A DNA stretch of 64,000 nt, from positions 1 to 64,000 of the forward strand of contig CAIXPL010000038.1 of assembly GCA_903921325.1 (NCBI GenBank). Reading direction: 5' to 3'. A program made the translations under genes and the position numbers. Position 1 is the first letter of the stretch. The number at the start of each line of letters is the position of its first letter. The notes below the pieces were generated by a model. It ran no database searches, had not been told where the DNA came from, and saw only the letters and a list, made by a program, of their open reading frames with translations. Source of the stretch: an uncultured Pseudomonadota bacterium. Its GTDB lineage: Bacteria; Pseudomonadota; Gammaproteobacteria; Burkholderiales; SG8-39. Positions 15,425 through 23,242 of the stretch are shown here, in pieces.

Positions 15425-15655
15425 TGCGGTGCTCCTCTGAGGGCTGTTGATCGTCGAGATGGGCTAGGTGTCGTGCTGCGAGAACGGTGGTTTTTGCGGT
15501 GATGTGACTGCTCGTTTCGGCGTGACGGTGGACGTGCGGTAGAGCGTTGATTTCGCTGAAGGTCATGACGTGCATCTCTTAAGCTCCTGGTGCGCTGTTG
15601 TCCCGTTCTCACAGAACGACAAAATAATTACGCTTATTTCGGCAAGTGTCAAGTC

Positions 15656-15675
15656 ATCACGCAAGGAGTGATCAC
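15656..15675. promoter_or_regulatory. Palindromic candidate operator
   Basis: ATCAC (15656-15660) and GTGAT (15668-15672) form an inverted repeat; the right part is itself the perfect palindrome GTGATCAC (15668-15675). It lies upstream of the winged-helix gene. Confidence 0.4.
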
Positions 15676-15737
15676 ATAGCCACAATCAGTAAACGGCTAT
15701 CGATTGCCATACCAATTGCCCCGTCCGCCTGGTAGGC

Positions 15738-15753
15738 ATCACCAGGTGGTGAT
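15738..15753. promoter_or_regulatory. Palindromic candidate operator
   Basis: Perfect inverted repeat ATCACCA-GG-TGGTGAT. It shares the ATCAC/GTGAT half-sites with the palindrome about 80 bp away, so one regulator could bind both. Confidence 0.45.
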
Positions 15754-15898
15754 CATCTATGGCGTTCGTTATGGAGTTCGTCTGGGTTAGTCAGTCCGGG
15801 ACACCGGCGACGGGACACCTGGCCCCAGGCGGCGCGCGGTCGATCCGGATGCGCTCCGAGACCGCCCATGGGTACTTTCAACGAGTCGCCAATGGGCG

Positions 15899-15933
15899 AG
15901 CGCGCAAGAGATGACCTCCTCGCAAGCGATTGC
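15899..15933 (+). promoter_or_regulatory. Recurrent two-box element before the VWA unit
   Basis: GCGCGCAAGAGAT, nine bases, GCAAGCGATTGCC. The first box is the most degenerate of the set, the second is intact. It ends 34 bases before the ATG at 15967. Confidence 0.5.
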
Positions 15934-15966
15934 CGCCCGAGGGGTGGCGCACAAAGGGAGAAAACA

Positions 15967-16098
15967 ATGCGACAAGGTATTTGTTTGGTGTTGGCCGCAC
16001 TCGCTTTCTACGGCGTGGTCGGGGTTCGAGCGGGCATGCTCGCCGCAGCAGGGATGACGCGTCTTCAGCAAGCGCAGTGGCAAGCGGAAGGAGAATAG
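15967..16098 (+). CDS. 43-aa peptide with an N-terminal hydrophobic segment
   Basis: The ATG has GGGAG upstream. The peptide begins MRQGICLVLAALAFYGVVGV and then has a polar helix rich in Gln and Ala, so it is either a small single-pass membrane peptide or a short secreted one. It ends three bases before the start of the VWA gene and shares its leader. Function unknown. Confidence 0.5.
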   Translation: MRQGICLVLAALAFYGVVGVRAGMLAAAGMTRLQQAQWQAEGE

Positions 16099-16101
16099 GC
16101 G

Positions 16102-17943
16102 ATGAACAAACAAGCCCCTAGCTTTAGGGCGCTCGCGCTGATCGCATGCATGATCGGCCGGCGCTACGGAGTGACCGTGACGTTCGATCCGGGCGCGGAA
16201 ACGGCAAAAACCGATGGCCGCACGATTACATTGCCGGTTGTCTCAAATCTGGGATCCGAGGAGCACGCCGTGCTGATCGAAGGCCTGGTCGATCACGAGG
16301 CGATGCATTGCCGGTTCAGCGATTTTGAGTTCCTTCGGAATCTTGCAGCGACGAATCCAGCGGTCGTGACGCCGTTTGCAAAGGTCCTGCACAACTGGCT
16401 AGAGGACGTGTGGGGCGAGCGGGAGCAAGCGCGGATCTATCCGGGTTGCGCGCGAAACATTCATCTAGCGATGGATGTGATGATCAGGATGGGGTTCTAC
16501 AGTGGGGCGGCTCAGAGTGATTCGTTCACCCATTCGCCCGTACAATTGTTCTTCGGATTCGTCGGCCAGGGGTTGCTCGCTAGGCTGTACAGCAATGCGA
16601 CTCTGCAGACGTTTTCCCTTGAATGCCGCGCCGCGCTGGAGCCAATCCTGGGCGATTCACTTCTCGACCGTCTGTGGAGCGCCGCCCTGAAAGTCGATGG
16701 GGTGCGCAGCACGCAGGCGGCCTGGGTGTTGACCGAGGAGCTGATCGGGCTGTTGGCGTCCACGAGTCTGGCCTCGCAAAACGGCGGAACAGCTGCGCCG
16801 AAGCACGGTACTGGGCAACGCAAGGGCGATGGAGCGTTCGCGTCGCCACCTGGTAAGTCCTCCGGTCAGTCTGGGCCCGCCGAATCCAGCCAAGGGGCGG
16901 AGCGAGGGGAAAAAGGAACCAAGAGGGTGGGGCAGGAGTCCTCCGCTCCAGCAGGAGCGGCTGTTGCTGCAAGTCAGATGCTCGCAGCCGATGAGACAGC
17001 GTGCGGCGCAGGTGACGTGGCCGATCGTTTGGTGGCGGCCCTGAGCGCAGACGGCGTCGCCGGTAATAAGGTGACCGAATCGTCCCACGCACTTTTGCTC
17101 TCGGGCGACGCCTCCGTTGCCGAGAGTCAATACCAAACCGGACACAGGACGCCGCGTAGTGGCACAGAGGATGATGTAGCGTTGCAGATGGTGCGGTCCA
17201 TTGAAATCAAGCTCGGCTTGCATCTGGAGGCGGCACTTGAGGCGCGTGCGCAGGTGGCGGTATCCCACACATCAGCAGGGCGGCGCATGGATGCCCGACG
17301 GCTCACGCGGGCGCGTGCGGGGCGTTCGGACGTCTTCCGGGTTGCCGAGGAGACCGAAGCAATCGATACCGCTGTCAGTGTGTTGATGGACGCCTCAGGG
17401 TCCATGGGGGGGTCCTATCCCGGAACTGCCAGCGGGGTAACGCGAGGGAAAGTGACTCGTGCAGATGCTGCTGCGGCGACGCTGATAGCGGTGGGGAACT
17501 GCCTGGAAAAATTCGGAATCCCCTTTGCGGTGGCGAGCTTCGGCGATAGTTTCCAGGCAATCAAGTCCTTCGATGAGGCATGGCGCCAGGCCCGTGGCTC
17601 GCGACTCGTCGAGAACCTTGGAGGGACCCCCACCGACCTGGCGTGTCTTCGCGCGGCGCCGCCGCTTCTTGATCGCACTGAGACTCGCAAGGTGCTCTTG
17701 CTGATCACCGATGGCGAACCGCGGAGTGTGGAAGACACGCTTGCAGTGATGAGCCAGTTGGGCGCACGGGGCATTGAGGTCACTGTGATCGTCATCGATT
17801 CGAACCGAAAGGAAGACGTGGCGAATGGCGAAGTTGCGCGATTCTTCGACGGCGCTGTTGCAGCGGGCCATCGAGCCGGTTGGGCGTCGAGTGCCGATCA
17901 ATTGGCCGAAGCGGTATTCGAAGCCGTGCATCACGGGTTTTAA
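16102..17943 (+). CDS. HExxH and von Willebrand factor A domain protein (CobT-like)
   Basis: 613 aa, start with AAGGAG upstream. The N-terminal domain has HEAMH at residues 65-69, a zinc-metalloprotease type HExxH motif. A low-complexity Gly/Ser/Ala linker spans roughly residues 225-330. The C-terminal VWA domain carries a complete MIDAS: DASGS at 430-434, the Thr of GGTPTDL and the Asp of LITDGEP. This layout is that of CobT-like partners of MoxR/CobS AAA+ ATPases. The matching AAA+ gene is at 18932, across a convergent M48 peptidase gene. Such pairs remodel or metallate protein complexes; the target here is unknown. Confidence 0.85.
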   Translation: MNKQAPSFRALALIACMIGRRYGVTVTFDPGAETAKTDGRTITLPVVSNLGSEEHAVLIEGLVDHEAMHCRFSDFEFLRNLAATNPAVVTPFAKVLHNWLEDVWGEREQARIYPGCARNIHLAMDVMIRMGFYSGAAQSDSFTHSPVQLFFGFVGQGLLARLYSNATLQTFSLECRAALEPILGDSLLDRLWSAALKVDGVRSTQAAWVLTEELIGLLASTSLASQNGGTAAPKHGTGQRKGDGAFASPPGKSSGQSGPAESSQGAERGEKGTKRVGQESSAPAGAAVAASQMLAADETACGAGDVADRLVAALSADGVAGNKVTESSHALLLSGDASVAESQYQTGHRTPRSGTEDDVALQMVRSIEIKLGLHLEAALEARAQVAVSHTSAGRRMDARRLTRARAGRSDVFRVAEETEAIDTAVSVLMDASGSMGGSYPGTASGVTRGKVTRADAAAATLIAVGNCLEKFGIPFAVASFGDSFQAIKSFDEAWRQARGSRLVENLGGTPTDLACLRAAPPLLDRTETRKVLLLITDGEPRSVEDTLAVMSQLGARGIEVTVIVIDSNRKEDVANGEVARFFDGAVAAGHRAGWASSADQLAEAVFEAVHHGF

Positions 17944-17956
17944 TCAACTCACACAT

Positions 17957-17988
17957 ACCCCCCTGACTCACCTCAGGGGTTTTTTTTT
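17957..17988 (+). terminator. Rho-independent terminator of the VWA gene
   Basis: CCCCTGA (17960-17966) pairs with TCAGGGG (17973-17979), followed by nine T residues. The stop codon of the convergent M48 gene overlaps the right arm. Confidence 0.9.
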
Positions 17989-18713
17989 CGTTCCATATTG
18001 AGCGCGCTGCAGCGCTGAGCGAAGCTCGGATGGGTAGACAAAAGCGTGATCCAGCGCGCCGGCGGACGCGTCTCGCCAAGGGCGGCGGCAAGTGCGTGCA
18101 GCGCCTGTTTCGCCGCACTGGTGCCCAGCCATCGCGCGGCACCTCGATCCGCCTGCAACTCGGCTTGCCGGAGCACGGCCAGATAGCCAAGCAGCGCCAG
18201 CAGAATGGCTATGGGCGGTAACTCCATAAGGGTCTTGGTTGCGTAGAGCGCTGCAAAAAATGCTGACAGCAGAATGGGGTGACCAGCCTGCAGGTGGGCG
18301 AGCTCATGGGCAAGGGCAAATCGTACCGTGGGGGCGTCCATCGCCATGAGTCCTCGTGACACAAAAACGGTGGATGTGGGGCCTACCCCAACGCTCAGTG
18401 CCGAAGGCGTCTGTCTATCAACGATGAAGAATTGCACTTGCATCGTGGTGCCGAGAGCGCCCACATGGGCCCGCAACTCGGTGGTAGCAGTGCGCAATTG
18501 GTCGTCCAGTGGCTGTGCGTTCGTGAGCCAGGCGAGCAGCACCGGGGCAAATGCACCGTGGAGCGCAATCAGTCCGGCAGTCAGTAGGGTGCCGGTCAGC
18601 CACTGAGCGTGCCGCGTGGAGGCGAGCGCTGTGGCCGATGCGTCGATCCCCACGAGCAGGACGATCAGAAACGCGACGGCGAGCAGGGCGCGGAGAGGTC
18701 GGATCGGCAGCAT
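17973..18713 (-). CDS. M48-family membrane-associated metallopeptidase
   Basis: 246 aa. Two membrane segments at the N-terminus (about residues 9-31 and 40-63), then the zinc motif HELAH at 136-140 and the third ligand region AELQADRGA with Glu185, as in HtpX/Oma1-type M48 peptidases. A further hydrophobic stretch lies at about 148-180. These enzymes cleave misfolded or specific membrane proteins. It is convergent to the VWA gene and divergent from the AAA+ gene, so it sits inside that module. The start has no strong ribosome site. Confidence 0.85.
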   Translation of the reverse strand: MLPIRPLRALLAVAFLIVLLVGIDASATALASTRHAQWLTGTLLTAGLIALHGAFAPVLLAWLTNAQPLDDQLRTATTELRAHVGALGTTMQVQFFIVDRQTPSALSVGVGPTSTVFVSRGLMAMDAPTVRFALAHELAHLQAGHPILLSAFFAALYATKTLMELPPIAILLALLGYLAVLRQAELQADRGAARWLGTSAAKQALHALAAALGETRPPARWITLLSTHPSFAQRCSALNMERKKNP

Positions 18714-18834
18714 GAGCTGAAGTGTATGCGGATTGTCCTGGGAGCGTCTCGTCGTGGTGGGACGTCACCGGATGGCGGTGCGCCGTAGTTGGCAACTCCG
18801 CGCGTCTCGTGCTTCTGAAACGACTTGCAGCGAG

Positions 18835-18872
18835 TGCGCAACGGATGCCCACAGGGCAAACACGATACGCCA
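18835..18872 (+). promoter_or_regulatory. Recurrent two-box element before the AAA+ gene
   Basis: TGCGCAACGGAT, nine bases, GCAAACACGA followed by GCCAACG. Ends 60 bases before the ATG at 18932. Confidence 0.55.
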
Positions 18873-18931
18873 ACGCCGCAACGCGCCAGGCCATTCCCAA
18901 TGATCCCAACTATGACAAGGAGGCGATTCCT

Positions 18932-19945
18932 ATGCCCGCACAAATAAAAGACAAGAGGCCGCCGGCGTCCGCCACGGACACGGCGGTGACGCCGAGAATC
19001 GAGCATAGGTCGCTCGAAGCCGTCTTCGGGATCACAAATCCGAAGGCCAAAGATATCAAGATCCCGATCAATGTCGCACCGGGGCGGTACTGTCCACGAT
19101 TTGACCCATTTTACGAGTGGCAGGAGGATCTGCTGCGCCAGATGATGCTGTGGGTCAATGGCGTGGGCGGCAAGAACTTTCTCTTGCACGGGCCTAGCGG
19201 CGCCGGCAAGAGCTCTGCGTTCCAGGAGCTCGCTGCCCGTACTGGTCGTGAAATGTTCATGGGCACCATGCATGCCCGCTTCGAGTGGTCAGAACTGGTG
19301 GGTCAAAATCGACTGGCCGAGGGATCGACGAAGTTTGTCTATGGGCCATTGCCGATGGCCATGAAGACGGGCGGAATCTTGTTGATCGATGAGGTCAATT
19401 TCACGCCAGCCGGTCAAATCGGCGCGCTGAACAAGATATTGGATGGCGGTCCGTTGGAAATTCCGGAGACCGGCGAGTTCATTGAGCCTCACCCAGAGTT
19501 TCGTGTTGCAGCGACGGCCAACGCGTTGGCTCGTGACGATGATGCTGTGCATTATCGCGGCACGCAGACGATGAATCTTGCGTTTCTGCAGCGGTTCAAC
19601 GGAGCGCGTGTCGATTACCTGTCGAACACGGCTGAGACCGCCATGCTGCATCGGGCGCTGCCCAAGCTGCCCGGTAAGGTGATCACAGCCATGGTCCAGG
19701 TTGCAGATGACGTCCGCAAAGCATTTGTCGCCGGTGACACGGAGACGACCATGGGCACACGGGTGCTCCGACGCTGGGGTGAGGTGATGCTCGCTCGCCT
19801 GGGGCCGCTCATTGCAAATACCGAGGCGGAAATGGCGTGGGCGTTGCAGTTCGTGCTCACCAATCTGACAAAGCGGGTTGATGAGGAGGCCTGCCTGGGC
19901 GTCCTGCGGCGCATTGCAGCAGGAATGGTCTTGCCCAAATCCTGA
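18932..19945 (+). CDS. AAA+ ATPase of the CobS/MoxR type
   Basis: 337 aa, start ATG with AAGGAGG upstream. The N-terminal 80 residues include a short CobS-like lead (YCPRFDPFYEW), followed by Walker A GPSGAGKS at 87-94, Walker B ILLIDE at 149-154, and a sensor region AATANALARDD. It is expected to form a hexameric remodelling ATPase. The partner is very likely the VWA/HExxH protein at 16102, as with CobS-CobT or MoxR-VWA pairs. A DUF3150-type gene at 27531 and several small proteins may belong to the same system. Cobalt chelation itself is not implied, as no cobalamin genes are present. Confidence 0.85.
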   Translation: MPAQIKDKRPPASATDTAVTPRIEHRSLEAVFGITNPKAKDIKIPINVAPGRYCPRFDPFYEWQEDLLRQMMLWVNGVGGKNFLLHGPSGAGKSSAFQELAARTGREMFMGTMHARFEWSELVGQNRLAEGSTKFVYGPLPMAMKTGGILLIDEVNFTPAGQIGALNKILDGGPLEIPETGEFIEPHPEFRVAATANALARDDDAVHYRGTQTMNLAFLQRFNGARVDYLSNTAETAMLHRALPKLPGKVITAMVQVADDVRKAFVAGDTETTMGTRVLRRWGEVMLARLGPLIANTEAEMAWALQFVLTNLTKRVDEEACLGVLRRIAAGMVLPKS

Positions 19946-19971
19946 TCGATGTTTTATGAAGGAGAACCCAG

Positions 19972-20202
19972 ATGGTAAATCACGTCTATCCGAAGCTGGT
20001 CGTGCTCTGCACCAACAGTGAAGGCGCACCGGAGTTTCATACCTGTTCGCCGCAAGTAACTCAGGAGCAGATTGACACTGGCGAGCATTACACGCTGGCC
20101 AAGGAAAACGCCGAGTACAACGGCTACATCGGCCCCATGATCGCGTTTGACAAGACCGATCCAGCCGCCAAGCAGCTCGGCGAAATTCTTGCCTGGTTGT
20201 AA
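19972..20202 (+). CDS. Small protein following the AAA+ gene
   Basis: 76 aa with GAAGGAG upstream of the ATG. The sequence starts MVNHVYPKLVVLCTN, is acidic and ends with a hydrophobic helix (AAKQLGEILAWL). It lies 26 bases after the AAA+ gene, so it is likely a co-expressed partner. No family recognised. Confidence 0.65.
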   Translation: MVNHVYPKLVVLCTNSEGAPEFHTCSPQVTQEQIDTGEHYTLAKENAEYNGYIGPMIAFDKTDPAAKQLGEILAWL

Positions 20203-20273
20203 GCACCATCAACCCAAGAGGAGTTCCAAGCCCCTCTGGGGCGGAAATTCCTCGAATTTCACAGGAGAAATCC

Positions 20274-20369
20274 ATGTTCAAGAAGTTCGAGATTCGCCCC
20301 ATCGTCCTTAACGCTGTCGGCCAAATTCACAACGAGCGTCAGCAGTGTTTCGATGCTGGTCGGCACTAA
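20274..20369 (+). CDS. 31-aa peptide
   Basis: ATG with ACAGGAG seven bases upstream, then MFKKFEIRPIVLNAVGQIH and a polar end. It lies between the 76-aa gene and the 38-aa gene, all in one direction. The clear ribosome site is the main evidence for translation. Confidence 0.45.
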   Translation: MFKKFEIRPIVLNAVGQIHNERQQCFDAGRH

Positions 20370-20380
20370 GGAGGACTGAA

Positions 20381-20497
20381 ATGGGCCTTTCTGACGCATT
20401 TCTGGCGATGGTTTGGGACGAAATTGAGCGAAACGGGTTGTGGGACTGTGAAACCTACGCAATTCGTGACGCTCTGATGGGGTACTCAGGCATTTAG
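20381..20497 (+). CDS. 38-aa peptide
   Basis: ATG with AAGGAGG seven bases upstream. The acidic, Trp-containing peptide MGLSDAFLAMVWDEIERN continues to a TAG at 20495-20497. The strong ribosome site and spacing to its neighbours suggest it is expressed. Function unknown. Confidence 0.5.
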   Translation: MGLSDAFLAMVWDEIERNGLWDCETYAIRDALMGYSGI

Positions 20498-20541
20498 CCT
20501 CCGGCAAGTTTCTGCTACCATACAACGCATGGAGTTATCAA

Positions 20542-20841
20542 ATGAGTACGGCAATCCAATTCGATACGCTACGCTTTGTTGAAAAGCTGAAGTCTGCTGG
20601 CATGCCTGAGGCGCAAGCCAAGGCGGGAGCTGAGGCTTTGGCGACGGCGCTTGGTGAATCGGCCTCTGGCCTTCTGGCCACGAAAGCTGACATCACAAGC
20701 ATCAAGATTGAGACGGCCGGCGTTAAGTCGGAACTCAAGCTCGAGATGGCCGACGTTAAGTCGGAACTCAAGCTGATGAAGTGGATGGTCGTCACTATTG
20801 TTGCTGGCGTAGTTTCGCTGATCGCAAAGGCGTTCTTCTAA
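20542..20841 (+). CDS. Coiled-coil membrane-anchored protein, DUF1640-like
   Basis: 99 aa. It follows the DUF1640/CCDC90-type pattern: FDTLRFVEKLKSAGMPEAQAKA at the start, a LATKADIT segment, a coiled coil and a C-terminal membrane segment (MVVTIVAGVVSLIAKAFF). The coiled coil contains a direct 11-residue repeat (VKSELKLEMAD / VKSELKL). Small proteins of this type are common on phages and plasmids and also occur in mitochondria, with no agreed function. Confidence 0.7.
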   Translation: MSTAIQFDTLRFVEKLKSAGMPEAQAKAGAEALATALGESASGLLATKADITSIKIETAGVKSELKLEMADVKSELKLMKWMVVTIVAGVVSLIAKAFF

Positions 20842-20847
20842 GTAGTT

Positions 20848-21374
20848 CTATGCAATCTCAACCCCCGCGCAGCTTATGGCTGCCGGGGGTTTTCTCTTGG
20901 TGCGCCCGGTTTGCGCACCCAAACCAGCGCGCACGTCCATGGGCAGCTCGCCCAGCTTGTTCTTACCGACGCCTTTGACCTCGCCCCACAGGCGGTTCAC
21001 CGCGTTGTCGACCCTGGCAGACTCGACCAAGCGCGCAGTCCCAGTGCTCAGGAGCAGTTGCCTCAGATCCTCGTGCTGCGAAAACGTGGCCTGCAGCACA
21101 CGCTTCATCCGGTCGAACTGGGTCCTCGACCAGTCGGGGTGGATGTCCCAGACATAGAGGCCGTGGCCTGCCATGGCCAACAGCGCGGGGACGGGGCGTC
21201 CATCAACCACTTGCGAATTGCGGGCTTGCGAGCCTTGCCGGCCTGGTAGGCATGCTCCGAGCTTGCGAACGTCTCGCCCTCGAACTCGATCTCTCGCCGG
21301 TACAGATTGCTGAACGCACCGTAGGGTTTTTCGCTCGCGCGGTAGAAGCGCACCTCGGTTTGTGCCTTGGTCAT
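20848..21374 (-). pseudogene. Frameshifted NADAR (YbiA-like) gene
   Basis: The first 65 residues from MTKAQTEVRFYRASEKPYG show the N-terminal NADAR pattern (YGAFSNLYRREIEFEG, then SSEHAYQAGKA). Around 21188-21198 the frame is lost; the C-terminal half of the domain continues in the neighbouring frame (DIHPDWSRTQFDRMKRVL, then LLLSTGTARLVES, WGEVKGVGKNKLGELPM). Restoring one G in the run GACGCCCCGTCC joins both halves. The start has AGGAG upstream. NADAR proteins act on ADP-ribosylated nucleotides or DNA; some neutralise DarT toxins. Either a real single-base deletion or a sequencing error. Confidence 0.85.
20860..20894. terminator. Hairpin terminator, probably bidirectional
   Basis: ACCCCC pairs with GGGGGT, with CAGC/GCTG pairing inside; TTTTC follows on the plus strand. 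It lies just after the DUF1640-like gene and inside the end of the frameshifted NADAR gene. Confidence 0.65.
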
Positions 21375-21445
21375 TTCCGAGTCTCCTCGCTCCTGGCCAC
21401 ACCACGTGGTCTCGTTCCGGGGGTACCTCGGCAGACCTTAGCGCA

Positions 21446-21478
21446 GTGCGCAACGGATAGCCCTTGGCACTGTGATGG
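21446..21478 (+). promoter_or_regulatory. Recurrent two-box element
   Basis: TGCGCAACGGAT is intact, followed after eight bases by a diverged second box GCACTGTGA. Ends 41 bases before the ATG at 21519. Confidence 0.5.
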
Positions 21479-21518
21479 TACCCCGTGTCGCGGGTACGAC
21501 AACAAAGAGGAGGTGCGA

Positions 21519-22007
21519 ATGAGCAAGCCGTATGCAAATTTTCTGAACGACGGCACCTTGGTGCGGGCGGGAACATCCGTCGCGAGCCTGTGTCGAGCGT
21601 GGAACCGAGCGACAAATCCCGAGGTGATGATGTGCGATGAGGACCATGCACGCGCTCGGACCTACGCGCGTGCCATTGAGCGTCGCATGTCACGATTGGG
21701 CTTCGTCCGGGTGAGAGACTTTGTTGAACTGTCCAATGGGACCCGAGTGGCTCGATCAACTGAAACCGAGCACCCTCGAAGCCAAGTCAGGGTGCTGGAG
21801 AGGCCGACTCGGTCTGCTGCCCTGGCCCTCACTGCCGCCGACAAAGCGTTCGAAGCAGCTGAGTCTTTTATCGCTGGTTTTGAAGGAGACGAATGCCAGG
21901 AAGGGATCGACGCGTTGCTCTCTGAGGTACGTGAGGCGCGCGAGCTGCTGCAGCGTGTGTATTCATCGTTGGCCTTGTCAGATTCAATCAAAGGAGCTAC
22001 TTCATGA
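21519..22007 (+). CDS. Uncharacterised 162-aa protein
   Basis: ATG with AGAGGAGG upstream. The N-terminal half is a globular domain that begins MSKPYANFLNDGTLVRAG; the C-terminal half is helical and acidic (AADKAFEAAESFIAGFEGD, then LLSEVREARELLQRVY). Its last codons overlap the start of the 224-aa gene (ATGA). No family recognised. Confidence 0.65.
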   Translation: MSKPYANFLNDGTLVRAGTSVASLCRAWNRATNPEVMMCDEDHARARTYARAIERRMSRLGFVRVRDFVELSNGTRVARSTETEHPRSQVRVLERPTRSAALALTAADKAFEAAESFIAGFEGDECQEGIDALLSEVREARELLQRVYSSLALSDSIKGATS

Positions 22008-22678
22008 GTCAATCGACGATCCGCGTGCAGGTAACGAACGTCTGCTCCAACCAAGAGTACGGCCCCGATCCTGACATGATTGAAATTGAGATGGACGCCA
22101 AGTTTCTGAGTAATGCCGAGTGCTGCGTGGCGTTCATGAAAGAGCGAGGCCTTGACTACGTGTGCGCCTGGTGGGCATTGAGCTTCACTCTCTACAGCCT
22201 TAATGAGGACGGCAAATCGCCGCTGAACGGTCTCGACGGGCTAGAGTACACGGAGTTCAATCCGGATGAGTATTACGCGCTGGACGGTTGCCATGCCAAG
22301 ATATTCAAAGATGGCGAAATCCAAGCTGTACTGCCGATCCGGAAGGACGATGCGGAGTTGTGGTGCACTGTGGGGTCGGTGGCCGATCTGAAGCTCAAGC
22401 TCGCACCAGGCGCCGACAAGCCGGCGCCGGCGAAGCCCCGACTCAACGAGAACATCCAGGTCGTGGTGTTTTCAAGTGGCGGGATCGTCGACTCAGTCGC
22501 CGTCCGTGAGTTACCGCCACATGATCCGCAGTGCATCGTGGTGGATTACGACGATCGGCATGACGACGCGGGTTCCCGGGGCGGTTCAGGTAGTCTCTCG
22601 GAAGAAGACTACGAGCGCAAGCATCTCGGCGTCACCCGCGAAGTGTTTGACCAGAAAGCCACCCAGCTCTTGGGGTAA
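22004..22678 (+). CDS. Uncharacterised acidic 224-aa protein
   Basis: Overlaps the previous gene by four bases. The protein is acidic, with an alpha/beta N-terminal domain (IRVQVTNVCSNQ, ECCVAFMKERGLDYVCAWW, then LNGLDGLEYTEFNPDEYYAL), a proline/alanine linker and a C-terminal domain with DYDDRHDD and SEEDYERKH. Several Cys and Trp residues are in the first half. No family recognised. Last gene of a two-gene unit ended at 22716. Confidence 0.65.
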   Translation: MSQSTIRVQVTNVCSNQEYGPDPDMIEIEMDAKFLSNAECCVAFMKERGLDYVCAWWALSFTLYSLNEDGKSPLNGLDGLEYTEFNPDEYYALDGCHAKIFKDGEIQAVLPIRKDDAELWCTVGSVADLKLKLAPGADKPAPAKPRLNENIQVVVFSSGGIVDSVAVRELPPHDPQCIVVDYDDRHDDAGSRGGSGSLSEEDYERKHLGVTREVFDQKATQLLG

Positions 22679-22687
22679 GTCATCCGC

Positions 22688-22722
22688 AATCCCGGTCGCC
22701 AAAGGCGATCGGGATTGTTTCT
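22688..22722 (+). terminator. Rho-independent terminator
   Basis: AATCCCGGTCGCC pairs with GGCGATCGGGATT with one mismatch and a 3-base loop, then GTTTCTTT. Confidence 0.85.
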
Positions 22723-22743
22723 TTGTGCAACGCATTGAGAGGG

Positions 22744-22776
22744 TAAGCAACGGATTACCGATCGCAACAGTGACGA
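22744..22776 (+). promoter_or_regulatory. Recurrent two-box element
   Basis: AAGCAACGGAT, eight bases, then GCAACAGTGACGAGC as a diverged second box. Ends 38 bases before the ATG at 22814. Confidence 0.5.
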
Positions 22777-22813
22777 GCGCTCATCGAGCGCGGCTTGCAC
22801 AAGGAGATCGGAA

Positions 22814-23242
22814 ATGCAGCATTTGCACCAAACGCACCACTTGCACGACCGCAGAAAGCGGACGCTGGATGAGCGCCCGTGCGCGAAGTTCCAGTCCATA
22901 TCCCCGTATCCGAAGGACGCCAGGACAGTCGGCGATCTTCCCCGTCCGGCCGAGCGCATCAGGGCATTGCAACAGGCGACCGAGCGCCTGGGCTACTGGC
23001 TGGGGTTACCTGTCGTTCGGCGGATTCCCTTTGGCAGTCCGGTGTATCTGGCCTATGGCATGGATGTTCAAACCGCTCGGGCACATCCGCTGAGCTCGTT
23101 GTTGCTGCTTCGAGGTATGGATCTGAACCTCACGGTGGGGGGTGCCGGTCAGTCACGCCGTGACGACAGTCCGTGCATTGACGGCCGAGGGTCCCGCAGC
23201 GCTGATTGTGATTCTTGGAATTGTGTGGAGGTGACCGCATGA
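22814..23242 (+). CDS. Uncharacterised 142-aa protein with His-rich N-terminus
   Basis: ATG with AAGGAGA upstream. The N-terminus MQHLHQTHHLHDRRKR is rich in His and may bind metal. The middle is a globular part (TERLGYWLGLPVVRRIPFG). The last 40 residues are polar with three Cys. Its stop overlaps the next start (ATGA). No family recognised. Confidence 0.6.
   Translation: MQHLHQTHHLHDRRKRTLDERPCAKFQSISPYPKDARTVGDLPRPAERIRALQQATERLGYWLGLPVVRRIPFGSPVYLAYGMDVQTARAHPLSSLLLLRGMDLNLTVGGAGQSRRDDSPCIDGRGSRSADCDSWNCVEVTA

Larger units (their letters stand above)
15425..15966. other. Divergent regulatory region with palindromes
   Basis: This 542-bp region separates the ackA operon (minus) from the VWA unit (plus). 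It is locally AT-rich near 15619-15640. It holds two possible operators, the recurrent two-box element at 15899, and on the minus strand an overlapping frame starting at 15575 with AGGAG upstream that runs into the winged-helix gene in another frame. Confidence 0.55.

Noticed and set aside
18932-19945. Cobaltochelatase subunit CobS in a cobalamin pathway
   Set aside because: The ATPase is CobS-like, but no CobN or other cobalamin gene is in the window and the setting is a mobile element; a general remodelling role is more likely.
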